A stretch of 64,000 nucleotides of DNA from Cranoglanis bouderius. Taxonomy: Eukaryota; Chordata; Actinopteri; Siluriformes; Cranoglanididae. The stretch is from positions 8,191,027-8,255,026 of the forward strand of contig CM042548.1 of the NCBI GenBank assembly GCA_023630585.1. Reading direction: 5' to 3'. The notes under the pieces are model-generated. The model did no database searches. It was not told the DNA's origin and was given only the letters and a program-made list of their open reading frames with translations. Made by a program: the position numbers and the translations under genes. Shown piece after piece: positions 1 to 12,095 of the stretch (within the stretch, counting starts at the first letter, position 1; each line of letters opens with the position of its first letter).

Positions 1-462
1 GTGAATATCTCATTATTCATTACAATGGCAACTGTCAAGGGGTGGGATATATTAGGCAGCAAGTGAACAGTCAGTTCTCAAAGTTGATGTGTTGGAAGCG
101 GGAAAAATGGGCAAGCATTAGGATCTGAGCGACTTTGACAAGGGCCAAATTGTGATGTGTCAGAGCATCTCCAAAACAGCAGGTCTTGTGGGGTGTTCCC
201 AGTATGCAGTGGTTAGTAACTACCAAAAGTGGTCTGAGGAAGGACCACTGGTGAATCGGCGACAGGGTCATGGAAGCTCAAGGCTCATTGATGCACATGG
301 GGGGAGAAGGCTAGCCCGGCTGGTCTGATCTCATAGAAGAGCTATTGTAGCACTAATTACTGAAAAAAGTTAAAGCTGGCTATTATGAAAAGGTGTCAGT
401 GCATCGCAGCTTGCTGAATATGGGGCATAGCCCCAGACTGGTCAGAGTGCCCATGCTGAACC
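1..462 (+). mobile_element. Tc1-like transposon fragment, N-terminal transposase part (family A)
   Basis: The stretch reads like the start of a Tc1/mariner transposase in broken frames. Around 107-165 it encodes the conserved-type start MGKH followed by (R)DLSDFDKGQIVM, with a stop in between. The same family recurs on the - strand at 28,957-30,112 and 37,087-38,107, which share the ggatatattaggcagcaagtg and ttgacaagggcc blocks. The copy is cut by the window edge and ends near 462 where similarity stops. It is not functional. Confidence 0.75.
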
Positions 463-639
463 ATCTTTTACACCTAAACAAATAGTATCATGATGATCAA
501 TGGGCTATCAAAAATATCCCAAATATCCCAACAAAATATGCCAACCTTTGAACACCCAGTGGAACACAATTAAAATCATTATTAAATTCATATTCATTAC
601 TATTGAAACTTCAGTTCTGCCCCTAGTGGAGTCAGTGAC

Positions 640-1016
640 TGGGTAAGGAGTGATTTCTTAATCAGTGAAGCAAACAAGAAGCCAAGGGTAACTCTGAAGG
701 AGCTGGACAGATCCACAGGTCAGAGGAAAGAAGATCTATACACAGGGCCTAGTCACTTCACAATGCTGGGGTTTAAGAAAGAGTGACAAGTCATATGAAA
801 TCCTGTGAAAAGTGTGCCAAAAGGCATGTTGGAGACTCAACAAACAGGTGGAACAAGGCTCTCCGGTCTGATGAGGCCAAAATTTAACTTTTTGACCTCG
901 GCACAAAGTGGAAACAAAATATTTGGCTAAAATTAGTGGAAACCCAAAACAGCTAATCACTGTAAGAACACCATCTCCAAAGTGAAGCATGGTGGTGGGA
1001 GCTTCACGCTGTGTGT
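640..1016 (+). mobile_element. Tc1-like transposon fragment of a second type
   Basis: Broken frames carry typical Tc1 text: an LKELDRSTGQ-like segment near 697, then SDEAKI and WKQNIWLK near 865-930, and KVKHGGGS near 980. These correspond to the middle of a DDE transposase around its first catalytic Asp (tctgatgaggcc). Several stops and gaps are present. The C-terminal part and both ends are missing. Confidence 0.7.
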
Positions 1017-2044
1017 TGCTCTTGGAATCTTAGTTGCTTCTCTGACTAACGCCCGCTAACCAGAGTTGCAGTTGTGCCATATTCTTTCTATGTATACAAA
1101 TATACAATATATTTATATCAATGTTTGCAAATTCTCATTGTATAAATGATATAAATTTACTCTTTTATACAAAAAAAAAAAAAACCTGTTAAAAGTGTCC
1201 GCATTGGTATCAGGATACTATTCTTGGTATTGGATTGATAAGAAAATCAGTTGTAGGGCTGCAACATTTAGGACATATATCAAATGATTCTGGTACTTCC
1301 TGTATCAGAACATTACTGCAAACCACTAGATGGCAGTACTCCCTTTCACGCAGAAGTGGTCTATTTGGTGGCTGATTTCCTTTTTTCTCATGAGGTCTTT
1401 TTGAAGAAAGAGTATACATAATTAATTTCCTCAGAAACTCTTGCCTCTTTTGATTAAATGCTGCATAGTTATGTCAATTAGAGTATATCCAAGTAGACCA
1501 CTAAATAATGGTTCCACCCTGAAGAGCATAGCCTACTGAGTATAATCATTACAGTACATACAAGAGATCATTACAGTACATACAAAACACATGAATGAGA
1601 TGTAGCAAGAAGACGTTTCCTGCATTGACCCACTTCAAGCTCAACAGTGGAAATAAATGCAGGTGGATAAGCGAAACAAATATTAGCTACTGCTTAGGCG
1701 GAACTTTGGTACAGTTATTCAAGGTGCATAGTGCACTCTCTTCAGGACTTTTTTAATCCTTAGACAATCTCAGTCAGCTCACTTTATCACATGTCCAAGT
1801 GATAATGAAAACAACACGACAGGGACAGTGTTCCATTCATTAGCAGCTTTTCATCTCTCTGCTGACAAGCTGCTAGAGACATTTTCAGAGCAACGGAACC
1901 TTGAGGAAATCAAGGACTTGGTTTGAATACATTGCAACAGTGTTATAATGAGAGCAGTATAAGATGCTGATACAAACAGGCTAAAAATGTTTTTTTTTTT
2001 CAAAAGGTTTTGTTGTTAACACAGGTGGATTACTTTGGACTTTA
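1017..2044. other. Intergenic stretch, nothing recognised
   Basis: No coding signal, RNA gene or clear repeat is visible apart from short A and T runs. Confidence 0.5.
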
Positions 2045-2690
2045 GTGGAACAAAGTGCAGCAGCTCCACCAATGATCATAAGGAACAATACACAGAGCAA
2101 TGTGTTGAAGCAAGGCTAAGGCTGATTTCTTTCTAGCCCACACTGTAGATTCATGAAGCCTATCCGTGACTTTTGTGTCAGGTGATTATACAGAGCGAAA
2201 CTCCCCCTAGATTTGATCTCCATTTTGGCTGTTTTATTTCAGCCCTCTTCACTCATGCAAAGTGATTGAGAAGTCGCATGTGAAGTATGGTCGGAGGTGT
2301 AACGAACATGAATAAGGTGGATTATTTATTCAATCATCCCCTCTTCCACGAAAATCCATTTGGAGGAGAAACTAAAAGTAGACGGACTAAGCACACACTG
2401 TCCAAGTACAAATGACACATTTAAGGACAGATAACCGAATTAAGAACAGACAACCGTAGGTTTAGTGTGTTTTGCTTTCAGAGGAAACACGGCATGAACC
2501 CAGTAGGACATTACAGACTTGAAACACTTAAAAGAAATTAGAAATCACAAACACAGCTGCTTATCTGCTTAAGTGCATGTGTGTGTGTGTGTGCCTCACA
2601 TCATTCTTATTACACAACCGGGACCTTGTGATAATCCATGGCTCAACCCTAGTAGTGTCAAACTGTTTATAGATATTAGCTATTATGCAG
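2045..2690 (+). repeat. Unclassified dispersed repeat, copy 1
   Basis: Colinear similarity to 27,225-27,760 in drd2 intron 1. Shared blocks include gaagcaaggct, gctgatttctttcta, acagagcgaaactcccc, gtgtaacgaacatgaa, cattacaga and gctcaaccctaat. No coding frame or terminal repeat is evident, so the class is unknown. It abuts the long inverted-repeat element that starts near 2685 and may be part of it. Confidence 0.6.
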
Positions 2691-3143
2691 TTAATTTTGG
2701 TCCACTAATTTGTTTGGACGAGAGGCGTTCCAAGAGTGCTTATATTTAGCATAATTGCACTGGGATATTTCACTGTTTGTATCACTCCGCTCGTCTGTGT
2801 TCACCACGTAAAATTGCGCTTCCTAGTTTGAAACCGTTACTATAGTAGCGTTAGTGACATAATCAGTGGACATGGCAAATGATACGTTTCAAGAAAATAA
2901 CTTTTGAGTTAAAATATGAAAGCTTGTCAGATGAAGATGAAAAGAAAAAAAAAAGACACCAAATTTCACCAAAAGCACCTTTTGTGAGCTAGCTAACCAG
3001 CTAGCTGAGGTGCTATAAAGTGATTGTGGCTTCTTCCGGGATCGATTTTCCGCTAGCGGAGCAAAAATAAACAGAACATATGGCCATATTGTGTCGTAAA
3101 TGTCACTTACTCTATATTAATTTCTTGTTTATAGAAGTGTTGT

Positions 3144-3302
3144 ATAAAAGCAATATCACACTCGCAATCGTGTGGTCGTTATAATGAATATCGGCATGGC
3201 TGTGATTAGCTATGGCACTCAGTCTGTGGGCTCGTGCCTATGGCCGAATCACAGCCATGCTGATATTCAGTTTGACCACACCCTTGCTCATGTGATATTG
3301 CT
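3144..3302. repeat. Palindromic MITE-like sequence
   Basis: The arms agcaatatcacac...ggcatggctgtgatt (about 3151-3210) and aatcacagccatgctg...gtgatattgct (about 3246-3301) are reverse complements over about 55 bases with a few mismatches. They are separated by a short centre. AT-rich TTAA-containing flanks lie on the right side. The structure is typical of a short fold-back MITE nested inside the larger element. Confidence 0.7.
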
Positions 3303-4127
3303 TAATTAACCTAATTGCTTAATTAATTACACACACATACACATGCGGTACATATGCAGGTTGTGGAAACGAATATAGCCTAAAGCTATGCGAATAGCTT
3401 ACTAAAATATAATACTTATAATGAGCTGAATCCAAAAACCTAACCATGAATCAAGCATTGCAGAATCATAACTACATGCTGCCCCTTTTGCTTAAAATGA
3501 ATAGTTTTTCGGGCGTGGAAAAAATAGAAGCACGTAGAAGCACACATATAGTTCGATTTTATAGGCTACACAAAAAATGAGGAATGCAGATTATTATATT
3601 AAGGATCCGTGAGACCTTTTTCATGTAAGAATGAAACTTACTTAAAAATTGTATAATTGAATTCGTTGTTTTGGTGGTTTGTTTGCTTGGTGGTTCTAGC
3701 CGCACTATTACCTTCATTTGTTTGGGTGGCACACATATAATAATTATACACACAATCATTCCCCTCTGGTGAATAGCAGCCAAAGTTAATAATCTGTAGT
3801 GTTTGTGGCTGATAAGAGAAGGGAAATGGATGCTCTCATATTCGTTGCACAGCGTGCTGGCTGAAAATCTCCAATTATCAGACATTACCAGTAGCCAATC
3901 CACTGTCAAAAGGAGCTGAAAAGCGTGCAACCATGTATGCATGACAGTCAGTGAGGCTTGATGTATGTGGTCGATGCTCTGTGCAAGGGATTTGTGAAAG
4001 TTTGAAGTAAAACTGTGCAAATATGTATGTTACAGAGGATGGAAGTTAAATTTAAACATTGATTTTAAAGGATTTTTTTCATATCAGGTAGTTTTTAACA
4101 GCGCTTATCTGGCAACAAGAGTTGAAC

Positions 4128-4545
4128 CTGACATGGTCTTCTGCTGTTGTAGCCCATCCACCTGAAAGTTTGATGTGCTGTGCTTTCTGAGATGCTTTTC
4201 TGCTCACCACGGTTGTAAAGACTGCTTATTTGAGTTAGTATAGACTTCCTGTCAGCTCAAACGGTGAGTCTGGTCATTCACCTCTCATCAACAAGGTGTT
4301 TCAGCCTGCAGACCCTCAACACACAGGATGTACTCAAACCAGCCAATGGTGCCAACAACCATGCCAGTTAAAGTCACTGAGCTTGCACTTTTTCATCATG
4401 TTTGGTGTGAACATTAACTGAAGCTATTGACCCGTATCTGTATGATTTCGCATTGCGCTGCTGCCACATGATTGGCTGATTGGATAAGCGCATGAATATG
4501 CAGGTGTACAGGCGTTCCTAATAAAGTTGGCAGTGAGTGTACATT
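4128..4545 (-). mobile_element. Tc1-like element fragment (family C, fold-back family)
   Basis: Read on the - strand it begins with an acactcactgccaacttta-type end and continues through catgtggcagcagcgcaatg into a degraded Tc1 transposase start. It then runs into the block ggtgagcagaaaagcatctc and ggctacaacagcagaagacc. The same text is seen at 47,955-48,520, 50,846-51,690 and 54,063-54,187. Frames are broken. Confidence 0.7.
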
Positions 4546-4825
4546 CCCGTTTAAGGTGCTTCCAGTGAAATTGGCATCCCTTCTTCCTTTTTCATCTTCA
4601 TCTGACGAGCTTTCATATTTTAACTTTTAAGTCCACTGATGATGTTACTAACACTAATGTAGTAACGGTTTCGGAAATTAATGGTAGTGGAATTTTATGT
4701 AGCGAACACAGACAAGCAGAGTGATACAAATAGTGAAACGTCCCAGTACAGTTATAGTAAATATTAGCACTCTTGGAACGTCGCTCGACCAATCAAATTT
4801 GTGGACCAGAACGAACTGTTGTACA

Positions 4826-5895
4826 TGTTTAATAAAGTTTTAGATAACTTCTACTTAAAAGAGTGTTGTTGTCGCTCTGCACGTCATCATTTTAAGAGAA
4901 AATTACAGCACTCTCTCACAGTCACCTGGTTGTCAAAATAAATTATTGTCAGTCTTCCTGTGTCACCCTGTTTCCACATCATTTTTAAGAAACCATTGCT
5001 AGGGTGTGGATTATGATGAATAATTCAACCAAATCTACTGTAGAAAAGTATCCGATACACTCTTATCTGTTTTCACTGCTTTATACAGTATATGTAGATG
5101 AGCACAGTCTGTAGAGTCTTGGGACAGTGCTGCTAGACAGTGACTGCATTAAACCATTAACAGGCTTAGTGCATTCATTTGATGTAAAAAGTTGCTCAGG
5201 TTGCACAAGTGTAATAATTAAATATGTAGAAGCAACACAAGGTGAACAAAGTTTTGTGGTTTTCTATAGGAGAACGTTTTTTATTTGTCAGGTACACACC
5301 CACCCACACACACACACAATAAATAACCCACAAACCTGACACACAACCGTTCTGTAACATTAAAAGTTTGTAGAAGTCCCTTAGACTATCACATCTCAAG
5401 CACCTCCTTCATGAAATGATACTGGTAATGCAAGTCTATGGCATAAGAATCCTTGGCTGGTATTGATTTAAGGTAATTCACAACTTCTTCAAATGTTGCA
5501 TCACTCCTTTGATACTGACCTAACTTCAAAGAATTCATTCAGGTAGAGCGTTTGCATCCCTGAGGTCCCTTGGCTGCCTCATTTAGGAAATATTTCAGAA
5601 TCCAGGGAGGCAGAGTAACCAAGGCCCTTCTATGCTTATATAGAGAGCACTTGAAACTGAAATTGAACACAAGCCATCCGAAAGTGCAGCGATATATAGA
5701 TCTTTCACTACCATCAGACTTTGACATGCCATCCCCCAGGACCTTTGTGACTGTTCTTCCTTCTCCCTTTTTTTGGACTCATGGCAAAACTTATTTTATC
5801 TCCCAAGATTTTCACCTTCCTTAGTGTAAATCCTATTTTTACCCAAATTTACCTATTTTTATTTTTTTTTTTAAATAAAAGCACTATATACTGTA
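4826..5895. other. Intergenic stretch, nothing recognised
   Basis: There is no supported gene. Short open frames on both strands around 5127-5824 lack domain signals and overlap each other, as expected by chance. Confidence 0.5.
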
Positions 5896-6225
5896 CATTC
5901 AATGAGCACTTTATTTGGAACACTATAATAATACTGGGTAGGGCCTCCCTTTGCCTCCCTTTGCTCTCATGGATTCCACAATATGTTGCAAACATTCCTT
6001 TGAGATTCTGGTCCATACTGACATGACTGCATCACTCAATACCTGCAGACCTCTCTGCAAATCTCCAGTTCTACCACATCCAAAAGGTGTTCTATTGCAT
6101 TGAGATCCGGTGACTGGGAAGGCCACTGAAGAACAATGACCTCACTGTCATGTTCAGGAAACCAGTTTGAGACGACTTTTGCTTTGTGACATGGTGCACT
6201 ATTATGCTGGATGTAGCCATTAGAA
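5896..6225 (-). mobile_element. Tc1-like transposon fragment, C-terminal transposase
   Basis: On the - strand about 6036-6215 encodes IQHNSAPCHKAK, then LQWPSQSPDLNAIEHLLDVV. These are the second Asp region and the final Glu region of a DDE-type Tc1 transposase, with degraded spacing (normally LNPIEHLW). The right end (5896-5925) has a cactttatttggaac motif like a Tc1 terminus. It is truncated at 6225 by the hAT-like end. Confidence 0.7.
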
Positions 6226-6302
6226 CAGGGGTGTCCAATCTTATCCACAAAGGGCCAGTGTGGGTGCAGGTTTTCATTCCAATCAAGCAGGAGCCACACA
6301 TC
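6226..6302. mobile_element. hAT-like terminal fragment
   Basis: The segment starts with caggggtgtccaatcttatc and runs through gggtgcaggttttcattcca. It matches, from memory, one arm of a palindromic non-autonomous hAT-type repeat common in fish. The second arm is absent, so this is a half element. Confidence 0.5.
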
Positions 6303-6581
6303 TATTGAGTGGTGGTTATCAACTGTTCACTGATGGAGACTTGAAAACTGTTTCTGGCAAGTGCAGTCCAAAGCCAGCTTCATGGTTTTTAAGTGGTACC
6401 ATCCTCAGTAATCTCATGTATCTTTAGGCTGTGCGTGTGGGGCCATCCTCAGCAACTGCGAACGATTTCCAAGTGATGAGAACTCCAACCAGACGTAGGG
6501 CATCAGGATGGCTCAGGCAGGTCTGGAGAGCAGAAGGGGTCATGATCACTGGTGTGTCAGGGATAGCATGTGTAGCTCAAC

Positions 6582-6629
<48 letters not shown>

Positions 6630-6753
6630 GAAGAGAGAGTGAGCTACCTACAGGCATGTTTTTGGGAGTTTGGAGGAAACCGGAAAATCCATCTGGACAC
6701 AAGGAGAAACCCAGCAGAAAGCCACATGGACATGGGAAGAATTATTGTACCAG

Positions 6754-6754
<1 letters not shown>
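6303..6754. repeat. Unclassified dispersed-repeat-like segment with (GA)n
   Basis: About 6460-6570 resembles a fish dispersed sequence that normally ends in a GA microsatellite, and a (GA)n tract sits at 6581-6630. About 6655-6745 (ttgggagtttggaggaaacc onward) resembles the reverse of the SINE or retroposon body seen at 52,200-52,280. Both assignments are weak. Confidence 0.35.
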
Positions 6755-6785
<31 letters not shown>

Positions 6786-6810
6786 ATAATAATAATAATA
6801 ATAATAATAA

Positions 6811-6841
<31 letters not shown>

Positions 6842-6851
6842 AAGAAGAAGA

Positions 6852-6905
<54 letters not shown>

Positions 6906-6906
6906 T
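6755..6906. repeat. Compound trinucleotide microsatellite (ACT)n(AAT)n(AAG)n(ATT)n
   Basis: Four trinucleotide runs follow one another without interruption: ACT to about 6784, AAT to about 6811, AAG to about 6850, and ATT to about 6906. The AAT and ATT runs are complementary, so the tract can fold with the AAG run as loop. The open frames that cross it (poly-Thr, Asn, Lys and Tyr) are artefacts. Confidence 0.95.
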
Positions 6907-8654
6907 TATTGAGTCCTTTTTCTAAGCCTCCTTTTCATACAAAACTTTCCTCATTCCACAAATAAAAAAATTGCTTTAAATCTTCCTGTCTTCCCAAAGA
7001 AACAGCTGTAGATGTGTTGGACATGTCAGTGCTGCAGTCCTGACGTGTTGCAGCAGTACCGTGACTGATTTAGCACTGTACTGATGACCAGGTGTTCATT
7101 ACACTAACAATAGAGCAAAGACGTCAGTGCGTGCTTCAGTCTGCACTGCTCCTTCAACATTCATTACCAATGCTGCTGACAAGCCTGTTGTGTTAATGTT
7201 CTTTTTGTTTAAAGCCTACTCTAATCAGAGCTAGCCTGGATTTTAAATACAGATGAATGAGATTATCGATATGAGTAAATGAGCTTGAATGGGAAACTCA
7301 GGGGTTTGAATTGTTATGCTTGTCAGTGGCATGCATGTGTATGTATTTGTGCTTATCCTAATATAAGATTATATTACATGTCTCATTGTTTGTACAACAC
7401 AAGCATTGCTACTTTAATACCACTAAAATGCTACCGAGGCAACTGTGAGAGACGTTTCTGTGGTTGTGATATTTTTACACTTGCAATGAGCCAAAGATTA
7501 CAAAATGGCACACATGCACAACGAGATCAAAGTGCTTAGACATGGCTGTCACACTGGAAAATATAATATTTATTTTTTAAGAAGTAATATTCACATCTGC
7601 CAAATGGCACATTCTTTAAGCCAATTCAGCCACTGACACTTGTGAAAGAAGCTGAAATAATGGAAATATTGCTGTGTCCCTTACCTTCAATCATCTGAGC
7701 AGTCATCCATCATGCTTAATGACTGATAGTAAGAGGTAAAAAAAAAAGGAAAAAAAAGAAAGAAAACTGTGCTGCTATACATCTGTCTTTCTAAAACTTT
7801 AACACAGCAGTTTAATGGGAAAAAACTGTTTTCCACAGCAAGGTGGCAGGAACAGCAGGAGATTGTGGATCTCTGTTGGACGGCGTTCACTTACCACATT
7901 TCACACACACACCCTCCAGCCCCAACCCCAGCCTTCGGAGTTTAAAAATATTGAGCGAAGGATACTGGAATTCAGGGGACGTTCACTAGTTAAGGCCTGT
8001 ACTCTACAGATGACAGCTATCTCATCTGGATTCATCCCTTGTCTCGTAACTCCAGTGCTGTCACTAAGACTGTGCTGCTTTCTTTATTTTTTATGGAGGG
8101 TTTGACTGAGAGGTTTGGAGAGAATTGTTCTGACACTTAAAATTACTTGGACTCATTGGACTAAATGGATGTACATCAGGAGCACAGAAAACACAGCTGA
8201 AAATAACATTTTGTAGCCAATGCACCTGGGATTGGCTACAAAATGTACTACAAAATGTGTGAGGTGTAAATTGCGCTTGAAAAGCTGCTGTGAAGTTGTA
8301 GAAATGGTCAACCACAAAGCCATCGAAAAGCTCAGGACTAAAGAGGAAAAGCTGAGGAGAAGTTCAATAACAAAGAAAATGAAACCCTGAGTAAAGACTC
8401 TTATGTGAGAACAAGAAACAGAGTTGTGGGTATTAAAAAACTAATATGCTTTGATTACTAATTGGTGTTAATGAATATACTAATCTGTACTAAGTGCTTA
8501 AATTAAACAGTATGGCATAAAAGTCCTGTTTAATATCTTATGTGAGGAAAGCCAGGAAAGCCTGTACAGTATAGCCAAGTGTAGTAAGACCAGGGTTGAC
8601 ACTTCTGTGTTTCACCTAGGGGAAATTTAGCATAGATAATCCTCTCACTAGCAT
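6907..8654. other. Intergenic stretch without recognised genes
   Basis: Nothing coding is supported. It contains one perfect short hairpin at 8206-8246, listed separately. Confidence 0.5.
8206..8246. repeat. Perfect 16-bp inverted repeat (hairpin)
   Basis: acattttgtagccaat at 8206-8221 and its exact reverse complement at 8231-8246 flank a 9-base spacer. It has no T-run typical of a polymerase III terminator and no gene context. It could be a transposon relic. Confidence 0.8.
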
Positions 8655-8780
8655 GTTTTTGAGAGGTGGGAAGAAACTGGAGAACCTGGAGGAAACCCAT
8701 GCAGGACATCTGAAAACCGAGTTTAGGATTGAACCAGGGACTCAGGAGTTACAGTACCTGCTGTGCCACCATGCCTTAGT
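8655..8780 (-). repeat. Retroposon fragment (SINE-type body, reverse orientation)
   Basis: Text such as gaaactggagaacctggagg, gaaacccatgcagg and gattgaaccagggactcagg is the reverse complement of the cctccgggttctccggtttcctcc type body that follows a tRNA-like head in fish retroposons. It is short and diverged. Confidence 0.5.
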
Positions 8781-9322
8781 AATAGTTTCCCTAAATATAA
8801 CTGTCTTGTATTATTACACATTTTGTCATATATTACAATATATATGATATGAAAATGAATATAAAACCTGCTGGCACGCATCTAGCAAAGCTGCCTATAA
8901 AGCTCAGAGCAGCTCGCTTGGTGTTAATTTTCACCTAGGGGGGCGAAAACAAAACATGAATAAAACTGGTGGCAGTTTGCATGTTTAGGCTTCTGTGTTC
9001 CTACATAACATAAAGCATTTTTCACTCAGAATGTAGCCTAATTACACTTAAAAATACACACACACACAAAAGTTTAGTACATCTAGCCCATAATCTTGTT
9101 AGTTGCATTAACAAAGGTCTTTGCTAGCTTTGTATTTAAAAAAAAAAAAAGCATACAGTAAGTCGGATACAGAAGACTATTGTTAGAGCCATACAAGGAT
9201 CTTGTGTAGTTTGAATACTTTTGATTTATAATTTTAATTAAGTTCATATTATTTATTAATTAGTTGATACTCTGTGTTTGATTTGATACGTTATTTATTG
9301 ATATTTAGAATATATGCCAGGG

Positions 9323-9327
<5 letters not shown>

Positions 9328-9403
<76 letters not shown>
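9328..9403. repeat. (AT)n microsatellite
   Basis: An uninterrupted TA run of about 38 units. The open reading frame crossing it (poly Ile-Tyr) is an artefact. Confidence 0.97.
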
Positions 9404-9406
<3 letters not shown>

Positions 9407-11545
9407 TATATAACCACACTAAGGAAATGGAGGCGGTAGAAATCGGTTTGGACTGCTGTTACACTATTGAAGTTTCAATATGCGCAAACACTGCTACAAC
9501 ATGTCTGTTATCCTGGCTTACTTTTATCAAATCCCATAACATGAAGGGTGAGTAAAATGCAGCTGTTTTGACTGTATGGTTCCTCAGCTTAGATTTCAGA
9601 CCATTTATAGGACACACACTGTTTTCAGTTATTGCCGTTTAAAGCTGGCAGTTCTTATAATTCCTCCTTGCTGAAAAAGTATTAGCAACCTGAGGCATAA
9701 ATGCACGCTCAAGTCGATATTTCAATCTGATACGGCCATAAAAACAAACGCGATTAAAGATGAGTGAGCAAACAGTGTAGTAAACACATCCTTTCTGCCT
9801 TTGAATGATTCTATTTGCATTTTGTTTTTCTCTTTCTTGGTTTTACCACCTCCTATCCACACCTTTATCACTTGTCAAGTCTAGTTTTTGACGTTTGCAC
9901 TTTTTTTTTTTAGTAGTGTTGCACATTCTCATTTGCATCAATCCCAATTTTCTTTTACGTTTCAGCCACGTTTTGGATTCTACTTCTCCTGCACTGTTGC
10001 CTGGTTTATTATCCTCAGCCCTGCCTTGTAGTTACTGGCTTTGACCTTTGAGTTTAGAATTGCCTGCATTAACTTCAGGATATTGATTTAGATTTTTGGA
10101 AAACGTAAAATAAAACACTTTCTAATGGTAATTACCACCTGGTAATGGTAATTCACATGAATAAAGCAAGTCTCCTCCAGCAGCAGAATGACTCAGAGTC
10201 TAAAACAACTGAATCCATTGAATCCCTCACCCTCTCTCTCAGCTTCAGTGGCATCTTCAAAATCCAAAGATGTCCCAATTTTAGCTTTGCCATCTATAGC
10301 TTTCTGGAAACCGAGGTTCGTCTATATTGTGAGCCATAAAGCCATCTTGGCGTTCAACAATGTGGAGTGGCAAGTCTTAAAGTCTCTGATTTTCTCACTA
10401 CTCTAGCCTCTATTATTAGCCCTACTGAAGTCTCTGTGTCTATCAGCTACTTACTGTGTTTGAGCTGCTGTCCTTGCTTCTTTATCTAGCTCTAACAGAT
10501 TAACAAGAGACCATCAGCACAACAATCTAACTGGATGTAATGTTTTTACATAACTGTTTGCATGGGTCTTAAACTGATATTCATGTACTACAAAATCCCA
10601 GCACCACCAAACTGCCACTGTTGGGTCCAAGACCCTAACCCTCATCTACTTAGTTGTACCCTGTCTCAGTATATATGTATGTTGAGTTAGATAAACGCAT
10701 CAGCAAAATGAGCAAGATGCAAATGTGTAACTCTGCATAATGCACAAAATCAATCAGCTTCTTTCACTAGGTCTCGTGCTGCAGTGGGCCTCAGCAGTTA
10801 ATTTCTGAAGGCTTAGGAAAAGTTATTTATCACAATTAGACTAAAAAAAGACTATTCAGGTTTAATATTAAGAGCTATATTTTAATTAATAGTATAACAG
10901 AAAGAAAAACAACAAAAATAAAGCCCTCACTCAAGCACACCCCTTACAGAAAATTCACAAGAACTTCACATGGGACAAATGGGACATATTCAAATGGGAC
11001 ATATACACATTTTTATGCATGATTCATTTAATTTTTCACATGTAGGTTGTTGTTTTTTTTTTCATCACAAATTATTCACATGATCTCACAGGCATTTACT
11101 TAAGTTCACATATGCAGTGGGCAGTTCTTTTTAATACTGCTCCTGTGTTTCTGGTTCTTTCACTACACTTGCAGTGGTAGTATTTTACAGTTGGTGTCTG
11201 CGAGAGCTCCAGCACTTCATCAGATATATAAAAATACTTTCAAAGGCCCTTCTAGCAAGCTGTAGAAAGACTTCAAACTGTATGCTTCGTCATACGTACA
11301 CAACTACGAATGCCTGTTTCATATAACTCATATGATTACATTACATTAACATAGCAATAATAGAACTTGCTGTCGCACTGCACTGATGAATGTAAACAAT
11401 GTTTCCGGAAAAGTGAAAGCTGCACTATTTCAAAATGGAAATGCGTCATAATAGTGAATGGCATTTCAGGGCATAGCATGTTGAAATGCAATTTCACAGT
11501 TTTCTACTCAAGGAATATCATATGCCTAATCATATACGAAGAGTT
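9404..11545. other. Intergenic stretch, nothing recognised
   Basis: No gene is supported. About 10,960-11,120 contains gcatgattcatttaa and cacatgatctcac segments that resemble the units of the degenerate array at 12,990-14,130. Confidence 0.45.
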
Positions 11546-12095
11546 TACACTATATGGCCAAAACCTTGTGGACATATGTTCCTCACACCCATATGTGGTT
11601 CTTGGCCAAACTGTTGCTACCAAGTTGGAAGCACACAATTGTATGAGATGTCTTTGTATGCTGCACCATTAAAGATTAACTTCACTGGAATTAATATACT
11701 CAAACCTGTTCCAGCATGACAATGCTCCTGTGCACAAGCAAGGTCCATGAAGACATGATTTGTAATGGTTGAAGTGGAAGAATTTGAGCAGCATGCACAG
11801 AGCGCTGACCTCAGCCCCACTGAACACCATTTGGTATGAATTGGAATGCCGACTGCACCTCAGGCCTCCTCGCCCGACATCAGTACCTGACCTCGCTAAT
11901 GCTCTTGTGACTGACTGGACAAATCCCTACAGCCACGCTCCAAAATCTAGTGGAAAGCCTTACAAGTAAAGTGAAGAGTGGATCTTATTATAACAGCATC
12001 AAATCTTGAATGAGATTTAAAAAAAAAAAAAGAAAGAAAGAAAAGAAAAGAAAACATATATGAATTTTATTGTGAACTTTTGGTCATATAGTGTA
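11546..12095. mobile_element. Tc1-derived non-autonomous element with TA ends
   Basis: The ends tacactatatggccaaaa (11,546) and ttttggtcatatagtgta (ending 12,095) are inverted copies, each with TA at the outside. The interior keeps remnants of a Tc1 transposase C-terminus on the + strand: a catgacaatgctcctgtgca block, then ctcagccccactgaacacc, i.e. degraded LxPTEHxW-like text. There are deletions and stops throughout. A truncated relative lies at 33,845-34,172. Confidence 0.8.

Larger units (their letters stand above)
2685..4825. mobile_element. DNA element with roughly 280-base inverted terminal repeats, non-autonomous
   Basis: About 2685-2985 is the imperfect reverse complement of about 4550-4825. 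The blocks ggtccac, ggcgttccaagagtgc, cgtctgtgttc, cgttactat and gaaagcttgtcagatgaaga pair with their counterparts on the right. The interior holds a palindromic sequence at 3144-3302, about 770 bases with no recognisable protein, and a Tc1-type fragment at 4128-4545. No transposase frame was found, so this looks like a non-autonomous or gutted DNA transposon. The superfamily was not determined. Confidence 0.6.

Noticed and set aside
3559..4020. 153-codon open frame on the - strand
   Set aside because: No recognisable domain, odd composition, and a position inside a non-autonomous inverted-repeat element. The length is within chance for a 64-kb window read in six frames.
6431..6965. Two open frames with long poly-Asn/Lys/Tyr and poly-Ile/Arg stretches
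   Set aside because: They are read-through of trinucleotide microsatellites.
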